A DNA stretch of 64,000 nucleotides, from positions 620,001-684,000 of the forward strand of contig RHGM01000003.1 in assembly GCA_003724185.1 (NCBI GenBank), given 5' to 3'. Source of the DNA: Porphyrobacter sp. IPPAS B-1204 (GTDB taxonomy: Bacteria; Pseudomonadota; Alphaproteobacteria; Sphingomonadales; Sphingomonadaceae). Within the stretch, counting starts at the first letter, position 1. Each line of letters opens with the position of its first letter. The position numbers and the translations under genes are program-made. The notes under the pieces were generated by a model. That model saw nothing but the letters and a program-made list of their open reading frames with translations. It was not told where the DNA came from and made no database searches. Below are positions 1 to 8,425 of the stretch, one piece after another.

Positions 1-336
1 GGCAATCGGCAGGATATCGACTTTCGCCGGAACGGCCACGGGTGAAGGCGTCTTGACGTCGGTCTTGGGCTGGCTGGCGACCGCTGCGCCGGGCTTGGCC
101 GCCGTGGACGCCGGAGCAGGAGCGGGAGCGGGAGCCGGAGCGGGCTTTGGTGCGCCGATGCGGATCGGGGCCGTCACACGCGGCGCAGGCGCAGGGGTGG
201 CCGCGGGTGTGGGCGATGGTGTGGGTGCAGCACGCGGCGGGCGTCCGCCCGGTGCGGTCTGGGCCGCAAGGCCCGAAAGGCTGGTGCTGGCCGCCAAGGC
301 GAACAGGGCAAGCCGCAGGCCGGTCGATCGTGTCAT
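1..336 (-). CDS. Secreted Pro/Ala-rich protein, N-terminal part only
   Basis: The reading frame starts at ATG 336 and stays open to the left edge, so only the first 112 codons are seen. A G-rich Shine-Dalgarno-like stretch lies just upstream. The first 25 or so residues form a signal peptide (Arg near the N-terminus, a Leu/Ala core, then an Ala-Gln cleavage region). The rest is low complexity, rich in Pro and Ala, with a run of alternating Ala-Pro around residues 60-75. Such segments are usually linkers between the exported N-terminus and a folded domain, which lies outside the window. No function can be assigned. The opposite strand reads as a Gly/Ala repeat, which is only the complement. 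Confidence 0.6.
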   Translation of the reverse strand, partial: MTRSTGLRLALFALAASTSLSGLAAQTAPGGRPPRAAPTPSPTPAATPAPAPRVTAPIRIGAPKPAPAPAPAPAPASTAAKPGAAVASQPKTDVKTPSPVAVPAKVDILPIA

Positions 337-496
337 GGTGATGTCCCCCGAGGATAATGGTCGTCACCATCAAAGACGAAGCCCGCCCGCCCATCCGGAC
401 ATGGCCGGAGAAAAAAGGGCCACGCGCTCGGCAGGCTTGCCTAAAGCGCGTGCGCAAGGCACAAATCTTCGCAGGTTCAAAGGCTGGCGGGAGGCC

Positions 497-1054
497 ATGA
501 CCGATCACGACGGGATGATGCGCGCACCTTCGTCGGAGGCGCTGATCAAGCTGCTCTATGACGAGCTGCACCAGATCGCCCAGCGCGAGCATCGCTGGGC
601 GGGCTGCCCGGGCACGTTGCAACCCACCGCCCTCATCGGTGAAGCCTATCTTAAGATCAAGCACCGCGCCGATTGGCAGAGCAAGTCCCATTTCCTTGGC
701 TGCGCGGCGACCGCGATGCGGCATGTGCTGGTCGATGCGGCGCGGGCGCGGCTGGCGGGCAAGCGCAATGGGGAGCGCGCCAGCCTGACCGGCGCTATCG
801 CCGAACTGGCAGCGCAAAGCCATGATGACGAACAGCTGGTGGCGCTGGGCGATGCGCTGGCCGATCTGGCCCGCCACGATCCCGATCTGGCGCGGCTGGT
901 CGATTGCCGTTTTTTCGTGGGCCTGTCCGAGGCCGAGACTGCCGAAGTGCTCGGCATCACCGATCGCACGGTGCGGCGCTGGTGGGTGCGTGCGCGGGCG
1001 TGGATCCACGCGCAGATGGCCGAAGCCGCGCAGGGCGGGGCCACACCCGGTTAG
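497..1054 (+). CDS. ECF RNA polymerase sigma factor, kinase-associated type
   Basis: This is a 185-residue ECF sigma factor. The region 2 segment carries the LQPTALIGEAYLKI signature that, from family knowledge, marks the ECF group linked to Ser/Thr kinases (TIGR02999-like). Region 4 is the C-terminal helix-turn-helix around LSEAETAEVLGITDRTVRRWW. I chose ATG 497, preceded by GGGAGG about 5 bases upstream; the frame is open further upstream but that part is Gly/Ala-rich and reads as the antisense of the neighbouring gene. The stop codon overlaps the end of the convergent kinase gene, and that kinase is the probable partner of this sigma factor. Family and pairing are well supported; the regulon is unknown. 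Confidence 0.9.
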   Translation: MTDHDGMMRAPSSEALIKLLYDELHQIAQREHRWAGCPGTLQPTALIGEAYLKIKHRADWQSKSHFLGCAATAMRHVLVDAARARLAGKRNGERASLTGAIAELAAQSHDDEQLVALGDALADLARHDPDLARLVDCRFFVGLSEAETAEVLGITDRTVRRWWVRARAWIHAQMAEAAQGGATPG

Positions 1055-3458
1055 GGCAATTTGGCCACCCGCACGCGGGTTTTGGCGACCGCTTGCAGAC
1101 CGAAAGTCCCCGCCGGGCCAAGCGCGGTGAAACCGGCTTCCGCCTTTGCCAGCGCGGCTTCAGCCGCCGACCGGTCGCGCGCTGCCAGCGCGACGATGGC
1201 GCGGGTAAGGTCAAGCTGCGGGGCAATCGGCGGGATCGCAGCGGCGGCAGCCTCCACCCGCGCCACTTGCGCCTGTGCGGTTGCGACCTTGCCCTGTTCG
1301 GCGAGGATCTGGGCAATCGTCAGATCCTGCATCACCACCGGAGGCGCGGCCTCACCCAGAAAACGCGCCAGCATCGGCCGCGCCTCGCTGGCTGCGGCAT
1401 CAGCAGAAGCGAGCTTTCCTTCGGCCAATTGCTGCGCGAATAGACCGCCAGATCGGAAGCGAGCGCGGGGCTTTCGCCATACAGGCGCCGCCGCCGCTCA
1501 ATCAGGCGGCGCAGCACGTCGCCCGCCTGCGCGTTGCGGTCAGTCCGCATCAGCACCGCAGCACGCAACTGGTCGAGGCCGAGGCCCTGGATCGTATCCC
1601 CAAGTCCCGATTTCGCCAGCAGCCGGTCCGCCCGCGTGAACACCGCCGCAGCCTCGTCCATCCGCCCTGCCTCGATCAGATAGACCAGCAGATTGTTGTA
1701 ACGCACCAGAAGCTGGCTCTGGTTGCCGCCGAACGCCCGCTCGGCCCGGTCGAGATCGCCGATCAGGGCCAAGGCTGTGTCAAGATCGCCGCTGCGCCGG
1801 GCGAGGCTGGCGCGGGTGCCAAAGATCGCCTCCCTCACCTCGTCTCCGGCAAGGGTGCCGGGCGGCAGCAGCGCCTCGGCCTCGTCCAGCAGGGCAGGCA
1901 CGCGTTCGCCCTTGCTGGTGAACAGTTCGGTATCGGCAAGGCTGGCCTTTAGCCGCGCTGTTTCCACCGGGCTGTCCTTGCCGATGCCCCTGGCAACCGC
2001 CGTGTCCAGAAAGGCCTGCGCGGCGGCGGCGTCCTGAAGGAAGATATACAGGTCAGCGATGGCATTCGCCGTCGCGCCCGATCTTTCGCTGGCGTCGAGC
2101 GTGTCGAGCAGGCGCCCTGCTGTCTGGTCGAGCGTCTGGCGGAAGGTCAGGTCGCTCGACGATCCGCCCTGCGCCAGTGTCAGGGTCAGCGTCTGCACGA
2201 TGGAATCCGCGCGCCGCGCCTCGGCCAGCGCGCGATCACGCTCGGCCTCGGCGATGGCGGCTTGGCGGGTGGTGGCGATGATTCCGCCGCTAAGCGTCAG
2301 CACCAGCGCCGCAGCGGCGGCAACCTGCCAGCGATAGCGGCGCAGGAAGCGCTTGATCCGGTATCCGGTCGATGCGTCGCGGGCGGCGATGGGACGGAAT
2401 TCGGCATAGGCATCAAGATCGGCGAGCAGCGCACCCACGCCCGGATACCGCTCTGCGGGGTCTTTGCGCAGCGCCTTCAGCACGATCGCATCGAGATCGC
2501 CTGCCAGCAGCGTTGCCGGGATCGCGGCAGCCCCGCGTCCCTCGGCCCGGCTCGGCCCGCGCATCTCGTCTTCCACGATCCGCCGCACCAGCGTTGACAG
2601 CGGGCTGCCGCTATCGCCCCACGGCTGGGTGTCAGCGAGCAGGGTGTAAAGCACCAGCCCCAGCGCGTGGATATCGGTCGCCACGGTCACCGGCCCGGCG
2701 GTGAGCTGTTCGGGCGAGGCATAGTGCAGTGTCAGCACGCCCCCCGTCACGCCCGAACGATCCGGGTCTTCAGCCAGCGACGCCACCCCGAAATCGAGCA
2801 GCCGGGCGCGGCCCTGCCGGTCGATCAGGATGTTCGACGGCTTGATGTCACGGTGCACGATCAGGTTGGCGTGAGCGTGGCCCGCTGCCTCGCACACCTG
2901 CCGGAACACGCCGAGGCGGTCTGCAAGCGAAGGGTTCACGCGGCGCACCCATGCGCTCATCGTCTCCCCCTCGACATAGGCCATCGCCATCCACAGACGG
3001 CCCTCGGGGGTCACGCCGCCATCGATGAAATGGGCGATGTGCGGGTGGTCAAGCCGCGCCAGCATCCGCCGTTCGCGCGCGAACAGCTTTTCGTCCACCG
3101 CCATGTCGATGCGCAGCAGCTTCAGGGCGACCTGCTGGCGGAACGAAGGATCATCGCGGGTTGCAAGGTAGACCTCGCCCATCCCACCCCGCCCAAGCAG
3201 GCGGTCGATCACAAACCCGCCGATGCGTGTGCCCTCGGCGAGGGTGGCGGGCTGCGGCGCGGCCGCGCTGCCAAGGCCCAGCGGCCCTGCATCGAGCACG
3301 CCGGTCAATTCGGCCGCAGCGAGCATCCGTTCCACCTGGGGCACGATGTCGGGCGCGAGCCCGGCGAGCGCCTGCGCGCGTGCCTCCCCATCAAGCGGTG
3401 CGATCGCATCAAACGCGGCCATGATCGCATCCCAGCGACCGGAATCAGTGCTTGTCAT
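1051..3458 (-). CDS. Ser/Thr protein kinase with TPR-like C-terminus (frameshifted)
   Basis: The kinase starts at ATG 3458 after a GGGGGATGGG ribosome binding site. In order it has an N-terminal segment, a Hanks-type kinase domain at about residues 80-350 (LGRGGMGEVYLA glycine loop, VALKLL lysine, HRDIKPSNI catalytic loop, DFGVAS), one membrane helix near residue 375, and a helical TPR-like region to the end. Near 1437-1445 the frame breaks: upstream frame reads into 36 residues of non-homologous sequence, while the helical repeat continues in another frame (LAEGKLASADAAASEA) to TAA at 1051. One missing base explains it, most simply TTC read as TC. Restored length is about 802 residues. The kinase domain is intact either way. 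The gene is convergent with the ECF sigma factor and its end overlaps it. Confidence 0.85.
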
Positions 3459-3509
3459 CCCATCCCCCTGCCAGGCACCATGCTGTCCGCGGGGTGCCCT
3501 CGTCAATTG

Positions 3510-4187
3510 TCAGCGCTTGTCCGCCTGCGCGGGCCAATGGCCCAGCCGCCAGCGGCCATCATCACTGCGGTGCGTATCGGCGCCATCGGGGGTAAAGGCG
3601 ATCTGGGTGTCATCCGGCCCGGCCAGCATCAGGCGCATCCCATCCACATACCAACGGTTCATCCGCCGCAGCGCCGCGCTGCGGCAACGCCTTACGCTGA
3701 CGCTCCCGCCCCTGTGCTGTCCGGGCGGGCCGAGATGCAGGATGCAGGGCTTCTCGCCTTTGGCAGAGACCTGCCACGGCCCCTCCCATTCATCGGGCTG
3801 GCGCAGGCGTTCAAAGCCCGGAATCGCAGGGACAAGGTAGTGGGCGGGCGCGGCGACGCTGGGGCTGGCGGGGAGCGCGGTTTCGTCCTCTTCAAAGCGC
3901 ATAAGGGTTTCGCCCCCGTCATCCAGCAAACGGATCCCGTCCATGAAGGTCCACCCCGTAGCGGCAGCGGCAGCAGGGACGTTGGCAGGACAGAGCGGGT
4001 CCGGCTTCGCCTCCCACCCCCCCTGCACCGGAGCAAGACCGAACGTCACTGTGCAGGCAGGGGTGCCGCCCACAGGGACGATCTGCCAGTCGCCCGCAAG
4101 GTCTGCTGCCATGCCGGTGCCGACGTCGTCCTGTGCCTGCGCCGCGACCGCAAAGGTCAGCGCAAGCGCGGCCGCCAGCCGCTTCAC
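3510..4187 (-). CDS. AprI/Inh-type metalloprotease inhibitor, two domains
   Basis: This is a 225-residue secreted protein starting with GTG at 4187 that overlaps the TGA of the upstream lipoprotein gene (GTGA), so the two are probably translationally coupled. A signal peptide (LAAALALTFAVAAQAQ) is followed by two copies of a beta-barrel-like module. Copy 1 runs from LAGDWQI through two cysteines to LLDDGGETLMRF. Copy 2 runs from EGPWQV through CILHLG and a second Cys to a matching C-terminal strand. The Trp, the Cys pair and the closing hydrophobic strand match the Inh/Omp19 inhibitor fold. From family knowledge such proteins inhibit serralysin-type proteases in the periplasm; no protease is encoded nearby. 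The assignment rests on pattern only. Confidence 0.55.
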   Translation of the reverse strand: MKRLAAALALTFAVAAQAQDDVGTGMAADLAGDWQIVPVGGTPACTVTFGLAPVQGGWEAKPDPLCPANVPAAAAATGWTFMDGIRLLDDGGETLMRFEEDETALPASPSVAAPAHYLVPAIPGFERLRQPDEWEGPWQVSAKGEKPCILHLGPPGQHRGGSVSVRRCRSAALRRMNRWYVDGMRLMLAGPDDTQIAFTPDGADTHRSDDGRWRLGHWPAQADKR

Positions 4188-4699
4188 GGTTCCACGGCGC
4201 GGGCCACCGCGCTCGCCTGCTCCAGCGTGGCCTCGCTCCCGCCCAGCGTCACCACCACCGACCGGCGTTCGTCAAAGAACACCTGCAGGCTCTTGGCCAT
4301 CGGCGCCGCGCGCCACAGCGCCGCCTTGCCCAGTCCCGGCACATCCTCGGCCGGGTCCATCAGGCCATTGGCGGTGCGCGCCTGCTGGATCGCTTCAGGC
4401 GTGGCATCGTCAAAGGGTGCCTCGCGGGTGAGAAGCGTCACCGTCGCCCCGCCTGTGCCGCTGTATTCGCACATCGATACCGCCGCAGTGCTCGCGGTCA
4501 TGGGCGCCATCGGGGTGAGCTTGGCCGTTTCAAGGGATAGCCCCGTCAACGAGGACATTTTGCCCAGGTCAAGCATAGCGCAGGCCGCAGCCGCGTCCCA
4601 GTCGCTCGCTGCCGGGGGAGCCGCGCCCGCCCCGGCATCATCGCCTCCGCATCCGGCCAGCACCCCCGCCAGCGCGGCCAGTATCGTCAATCGTGTCAT
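4184..4699 (-). CDS. Lipoprotein of unknown function
   Basis: This is a 171-residue protein starting at ATG 4699. It has a clear lipoprotein signal peptide with lipobox LAGCGG near residues 14-17, followed by a short Gly/Ala linker. The mature part contains two further cysteines (ACAMLDLGK and SMCEYSG), which could form a disulfide, and ends with a segment of beta strands and an amphipathic helix. It is the first gene of a pair with the Inh-like inhibitor and overlaps its start by four bases. Asp at position +2 is absent, so outer-membrane sorting is possible. I do not recognise a named family. Confidence 0.75.
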   Translation of the reverse strand: MTRLTILAALAGVLAGCGGDDAGAGAAPPAASDWDAAAACAMLDLGKMSSLTGLSLETAKLTPMAPMTASTAAVSMCEYSGTGGATVTLLTREAPFDDATPEAIQQARTANGLMDPAEDVPGLGKAALWRAAPMAKSLQVFFDERRSVVVTLGGSEATLEQASAVARAVEP

Positions 4700-4938
4700 C
4701 GCCTTTCCCCACCAGATTGCCCATCGAAGGCGCAATCGCGCCATTGCTGACAGAGACGCGGGCTGCGGCAAAATGCGGACATTGCTGCCAAGCGAAAAAT
4801 CCGCCAGCCGCTCCACCGCACGCACAAACCGGTTCGCAGAGGCTTTGCCGGCCTATGCCGATGTGGGTGTCCTATGTGAGTGCCGCTGCCCCCTCGCAGC
4901 ACCAGCATTGCACCTGCCAACCACAGGAGGATTATCCC

Positions 4939-5301
4939 ATGGCAGACGCAATCAACACCAACGAAACCAGCGAACTGATCGCCTCGAACAAGGTCGAAGG
5001 CACCGCTGTCTATGACATGAGCGGCGAGCGGCTCGGCACGATCAACAACTTCATGGTCGACAAGCGTTCGGGCCAGGCCGAACATGCCGTCATGCAGTTT
5101 GGCGGGTTTCTCGGCATCGGCGCCGATTACTACCCGATCCCGTGGAAGATGCTGACCTACAGCACCGATCACAGCGGCTATGTCGTCGATCTCGACAAGG
5201 ACAAGCTGAACGACGCGCCGCGCTACAGCGAAAGCGAAGAACCGGATTACAACGCCGGTTACGGCCAGCAGGTCTATTCCTATTACGGCGTGACCTACTG
5301 A
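4939..5301 (+). CDS. PRC-barrel domain protein
   Basis: This is a 120-residue soluble protein starting at ATG 4939, eight bases after a strong AGGAGG site. Residues 20-95 form a PRC-barrel: VYDMSGERLGTINNFMVDK, then a glycine-rich turn (FGGFLGIGADYYPIPW) and a second strand pair ending VVDLDKDKL. The tail is acidic and Tyr-rich. From family knowledge, small single PRC-barrel proteins of this kind are widespread in alphaproteobacteria and often stress induced. The gene stands alone between the lipoprotein pair and the stress cluster, and shares a terminator hairpin with the convergent SemiSWEET gene. Confidence 0.9.
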   Translation: MADAINTNETSELIASNKVEGTAVYDMSGERLGTINNFMVDKRSGQAEHAVMQFGGFLGIGADYYPIPWKMLTYSTDHSGYVVDLDKDKLNDAPRYSESEEPDYNAGYGQQVYSYYGVTY

Positions 5302-5309
5302 CAATCGCC

Positions 5310-5341
5310 TGACAGCCCCGCCCCGACCGGCGGGGCTGTCA
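5310..5341 (+). terminator. Hairpin between convergent PRC-barrel and SemiSWEET genes
   Basis: TGACAGCCCCGCC pairs perfectly with GGCGGGGCTGTCA across a six-base loop. It sits eight bases after the PRC-barrel stop and overlaps the stop of the convergent SemiSWEET gene. The following T-run is weak, so termination may be only partly intrinsic. Confidence 0.6.
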
Positions 5342-5641
5342 TTCTTCGGGGTCGAGAGCTTCGGCGACTTCCTTGGTCTTGCGCTGCGGCAGGGCGATCA
5401 TGCCGAGGATGAACAGCGCAAAACACAGACAGATCGCATTGGGGATGATCAGCGTCCATTCGCTTTGTAGGACACCGAAGGTTGTCCATGCCGCGAAGGC
5501 AAGGCTGGTGAGCGCGAACATCCCGAGCGACAGGCCTTCGGTTGACCGCTCATGGATGATTTTCCACGCCTGGGGAGTAAAGCTGGCAACCGAAGCGCAG
5601 GCACCGATGGTGCCGACAACCGTGATCCAGTCGATGTTCAT
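5339..5641 (-). CDS. SemiSWEET-type sugar transporter
   Basis: This is a 100-residue membrane protein with three predicted helices, the right size for a SemiSWEET, which works as a homodimer. Helix 1 carries the PQ-loop motif ASFTPQAWKIIHERSTEG, followed by a second helix (FALTSLAFAAWTTFGVL) and a third after NAICLC. The Pro-Gln pair and the Asn in helix 3 match the sugar-binding family. It starts at ATG 5641, which overlaps the MscS stop codon (ATGA), so the two are probably co-translated. It is the last gene of a five-gene minus-strand cluster starting with Mn catalase. The substrate is unknown. Confidence 0.85.
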   Translation of the reverse strand: MNIDWITVVGTIGACASVASFTPQAWKIIHERSTEGLSLGMFALTSLAFAAWTTFGVLQSEWTLIIPNAICLCFALFILGMIALPQRKTKEVAEALDPEE

Positions 5642-6723
5642 GGCGTCTCCATTTCTTCCAGCATCACCCGGCTGCGGCTGAGCGAGCCGGGCAGATCCGC
5701 GGCCAGTGCCCGCACCACAGCCTCACGCACATCGCAGCGCAGATCGAACAGTTCCGATCCGTTGCGCCCGCTCATCAGGATGCGCAGTTCGAGCGTTTCG
5801 GCAGTCATATCCGTGACCTGCAACGCCGCCGCGCGCCCATCCCACAACCGGTGCCCCCGCACGGCCCCAAGGGCAATGTCGCGCAGGGCCTCGATGTCGG
5901 CGGCATGATCGACATGAACGAACACCGTGCCCAAGAGCTGGCTCGATTGCCGGGTCCAGTTCTCGATCGGCTCCTCGACCAGTTTGGAGACGGGGATCAC
6001 CAGCCGCCGGTCATCCCAGATGCGCAGCACCACATAGGTCAGCGTGATCCGTTCCACCCGCCCCCATTCGCCGCGATAGACCACGACATCGTCAATCCGC
6101 ACCGGCTCGGTAAAGGCCAACTGGAAGCCGCCAACGAGGTTCTTGAGCAACGGCTGCGCCGCCACACCGAAGGCGAGGCCCGCGATCCCCGCCGATGCGA
6201 CCAGCGCCACGCCGATCTCACGCACGGCGGGGATGTTGAGCAGCATCAGCCCGGCACTCACCAGAATGACGACGATGACAGCGATCCGGGCGAGGATATC
6301 GGCGCGGGTGCGGCGGCGGCGGGCTGCGAGATTATCCTCCGCCGTGATGTCCGCGTGGGAATCGACGAGGCGTTTGGCGAAGCGGATCAGCGCAATCACC
6401 AGCCAGCCCCACAGCAGCGGGGTGATCATGTGAACCGCGTCGATGATCCGCGCCGCTGCCTGCGGGCTGGGAACGGCAAAATTGTCGAGCAGCAGCAGAC
6501 CCAGCGCGGCCATGATCCAGCGCAGCGGGCGCAGCAGGCAGCCGAGCAGCAGTTCATCCGTCTCGGTCCGCGTGCGCCGGGCAATGCGCCGCAGAACGAA
6601 GGACATGGCCCCGTGGACCGCCAGCGCCGCCGCCACCAGCGCAAGCGCCGCGCCGATCGTCCAGACTAGATCGATCAGCCCTGCCTCGTCCGGCAGGATG
6701 GCCTCCAGATGTCCCAACCGCAT
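5638..6723 (-). CDS. MscS-family mechanosensitive ion channel
   Basis: This channel is about 361 residues long from ATG 6723; an alternative ATG at 6753 would overlap the upstream SDR gene. Four or so hydrophobic helices occupy residues 15-170, including a pore-lining Gly/Ala-rich helix (VALVASAGIAGLAFGVAAQPLL). The beta domain follows with VVYRGEWGRVERITLTYVVLR and VIPVSKLVEEPIENWTR, the classic MscS core, then a cytoplasmic alpha/beta domain. It should act as an osmotic safety valve in the inner membrane. The stop overlaps the SemiSWEET start, and its start lies four bases after the SDR stop. The grouping with catalase and trehalose genes nearby suggests an osmotic/desiccation role, which is inference. 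Confidence 0.88.
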   Translation of the reverse strand: MRLGHLEAILPDEAGLIDLVWTIGAALALVAAALAVHGAMSFVLRRIARRTRTETDELLLGCLLRPLRWIMAALGLLLLDNFAVPSPQAAARIIDAVHMITPLLWGWLVIALIRFAKRLVDSHADITAEDNLAARRRRTRADILARIAVIVVILVSAGLMLLNIPAVREIGVALVASAGIAGLAFGVAAQPLLKNLVGGFQLAFTEPVRIDDVVVYRGEWGRVERITLTYVVLRIWDDRRLVIPVSKLVEEPIENWTRQSSQLLGTVFVHVDHAADIEALRDIALGAVRGHRLWDGRAAALQVTDMTAETLELRILMSGRNGSELFDLRCDVREAVVRALAADLPGSLSRSRVMLEEMETP

Positions 6724-6727
6724 GGCG

Positions 6728-7579
6728 TCAACTGCCGACGATGATGCCGCCATTGGGATGCAGCACCTGGCCCGTCATATAGCTGGAATCCGCGCAGGCC
6801 AGAAACAGGAAGCACGGCGCGACCTCGTTGGGCTGGCCGGGGCGCCCCATCGGGGTGCTTTCGCCGAAATGCTCCAGCTTGTCCTCGCTCGCTCCGCCGC
6901 AGGGGTTGAGCGGCGTCCAGATCGGCCCCGGCGCAACCCCGTTCACACGGATGCCCTTGTCCGCAAGGTTCTGCGAAAGGCTGCGGGTGAAAGCCGTGAT
7001 CGCGCCCTTGGTGGCCGAGTAATCGAGCAGTTCGCTTGCCCCCTGATACATCGTAACCGACGTGCAATTGATGATCGCCGCGCCTTCCTGAAGGTGGGGC
7101 ATTGCCGATTGCACCATGTAGAACATGCCGTAGACATTGGTCTGGAAGGTCCGCTTGAGCTGCTTCTTCGAGATTTCGGTTACGTTCTTGTCGGGATGCT
7201 GTTCGCCGGCGTTGTTCACCAGAATGTCGATCCGCCCGAACTTGCGGATCGCAAGGTCGATCACCTCGCGGCAGTAATCGCGGTGGCCGATATCGCCGGC
7301 CAGCGTCACGGCCCGCGCCCCTTCGTCCTCGACCATTTCTGCGGTGGCGAGCGCGTCTTCGTCTTCGCTGAGGTACGAGATCACGACATTCGCGCCTTCA
7401 CGCGCAAACAGCACCGCGACTGCACGGCCGATGCCGGAATCGCCGCCGGTGACAATCGCGACCTTGCCTTCCAGCCGCCCGGAACCGGGATAGCGCGGCT
7501 CCCAATCGGGCTGGGGATCGAGCCGGGCCTCACTGCCGGGCAGTTGGCCTTCGTCAAGTTCGGGGACGAGATCGGTCAT
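6728..7579 (-). CDS. SDR-family oxidoreductase, general-stress-protein-39 type
   Basis: This is a 283-residue SDR starting at ATG 7579 with GGAG eight bases upstream; a TTG at 7597 is less likely. It has the long N-terminal extension (residues 1-35) typical of the YhxC/YghA/GSP39 group. The cofactor loop is TGGDSGIGRAVA, followed by the NNAGEQHPDKN motif and catalytic Ser, Tyr (LDYSATKGA) and Lys, so it should be active with NAD(P). The substrate is unknown. It lies between the ZIP transporter and MscS in one co-directional cluster. In other bacteria, homologues of this subgroup belong to general-stress regulons. Confidence 0.92.
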   Translation of the reverse strand: MTDLVPELDEGQLPGSEARLDPQPDWEPRYPGSGRLEGKVAIVTGGDSGIGRAVAVLFAREGANVVISYLSEDEDALATAEMVEDEGARAVTLAGDIGHRDYCREVIDLAIRKFGRIDILVNNAGEQHPDKNVTEISKKQLKRTFQTNVYGMFYMVQSAMPHLQEGAAIINCTSVTMYQGASELLDYSATKGAITAFTRSLSQNLADKGIRVNGVAPGPIWTPLNPCGGASEDKLEHFGESTPMGRPGQPNEVAPCFLFLACADSSYMTGQVLHPNGGIIVGS

Positions 7580-7621
7580 GGGGTAACTCCAGTTCAATTC
7601 ATGGAAAGGGGGCCGGGCGGA

Positions 7622-8413
7622 TCACCCCAGCGAAAGGTCGAGAAACATCATCACCACCAGCCCGGCCATCAGCGCAGGGGTGGCAGATCCGTGTTCGATC
7701 CGGCGGCGGGCGTGGGGGATCATTTCAGCGATGGCGACAAACAGCATCGCTCCGGCCGAAAGTCCCAGCACCCACGGCAGCAGCGCGGTGGAGGCTTGCA
7801 CCACGGCCACGCCGATGGCCGCACCCAGCGGCTCGACCAGCCCGGTCGCCAAAGCGGCCAAGGCGCAGCGGGCGTGGCTCCAACCGAGCGTTGCCAGCAA
7901 GGCGGCAACGGCCATGCCTTCGGGAATGTTCTGGATGCCGATGCCGATGGCCGTGGCCCAGCCGATCTGCGGGTCACCCGACATGAAACTGAGACCGACG
8001 GCCGTGCCTTCGGGCAGATTGTGCAGCGTCATGGCCATGACGAACAAGGCGATACGCTGCGTTTCGATATTGCTTGGCCAGATGGCGAGCCGTGCAGGCA
8101 GCAAACCGCGCACCGCCAGCGCTTCGATCCCGCGGCCCAGCCGCGCCGTCGCAAGCGCGCCCAGCCATACGGCCAGTGCGACACCGGCCACCGCCACCAA
8201 CAACGATGCCCCGCCCAGTTGCGCCTGCGCGATCGCGGGCATGATCAGCGAGAAGAATGCCGCAGCGATCATCACCCCGGCAGCAAACCCGACAAGCAGG
8301 TTGTGCCGCCGTTCGTCCGGTGCGCCAAGCAGCCCGACAAGCCAGCCGCCGACGCCCGTCATGGCGCCGGCCAGCAGGCTCGCCGCAACGCCGATGACGG
8401 CGGCTTCAGCCAT
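7622..8413 (-). CDS. ZIP-family metal transporter
   Basis: This is a 263-residue inner-membrane protein with about eight helices. The metal site motifs are intact: HNLPEG in helix 4 and QNIPEG in helix 5, as in the ZupT/GufA branch. A central loop with Arg and His residues is short. It starts 12 bases after the Mn catalase stop and is probably co-transcribed with it. From family knowledge ZIP proteins import Zn, Fe or Mn; adjacency to a manganese enzyme makes Mn a reasonable guess, but the sequence does not prove the metal. Confidence 0.92.
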   Translation of the reverse strand: MAEAAVIGVAASLLAGAMTGVGGWLVGLLGAPDERRHNLLVGFAAGVMIAAAFFSLIMPAIAQAQLGGASLLVAVAGVALAVWLGALATARLGRGIEALAVRGLLPARLAIWPSNIETQRIALFVMAMTLHNLPEGTAVGLSFMSGDPQIGWATAIGIGIQNIPEGMAVAALLATLGWSHARCALAALATGLVEPLGAAIGVAVVQASTALLPWVLGLSAGAMLFVAIAEMIPHARRRIEHGSATPALMAGLVVMMFLDLSLG

Positions 8414-8425
8414 CAGCGCCGCCCG

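Noticed and set aside
53..496. Long rightward open frame with Gly-Ala repeats before the ECF gene
   Set aside because: It is the complement of the Pro/Ala-rich secreted gene on the other strand and has no ribosome binding site or conserved domain.
2667..5015. 782-codon rightward open frame across the kinase and lipoprotein genes
   Set aside because: It is antisense to several well-supported genes and only open because of high GC. No domain is visible.
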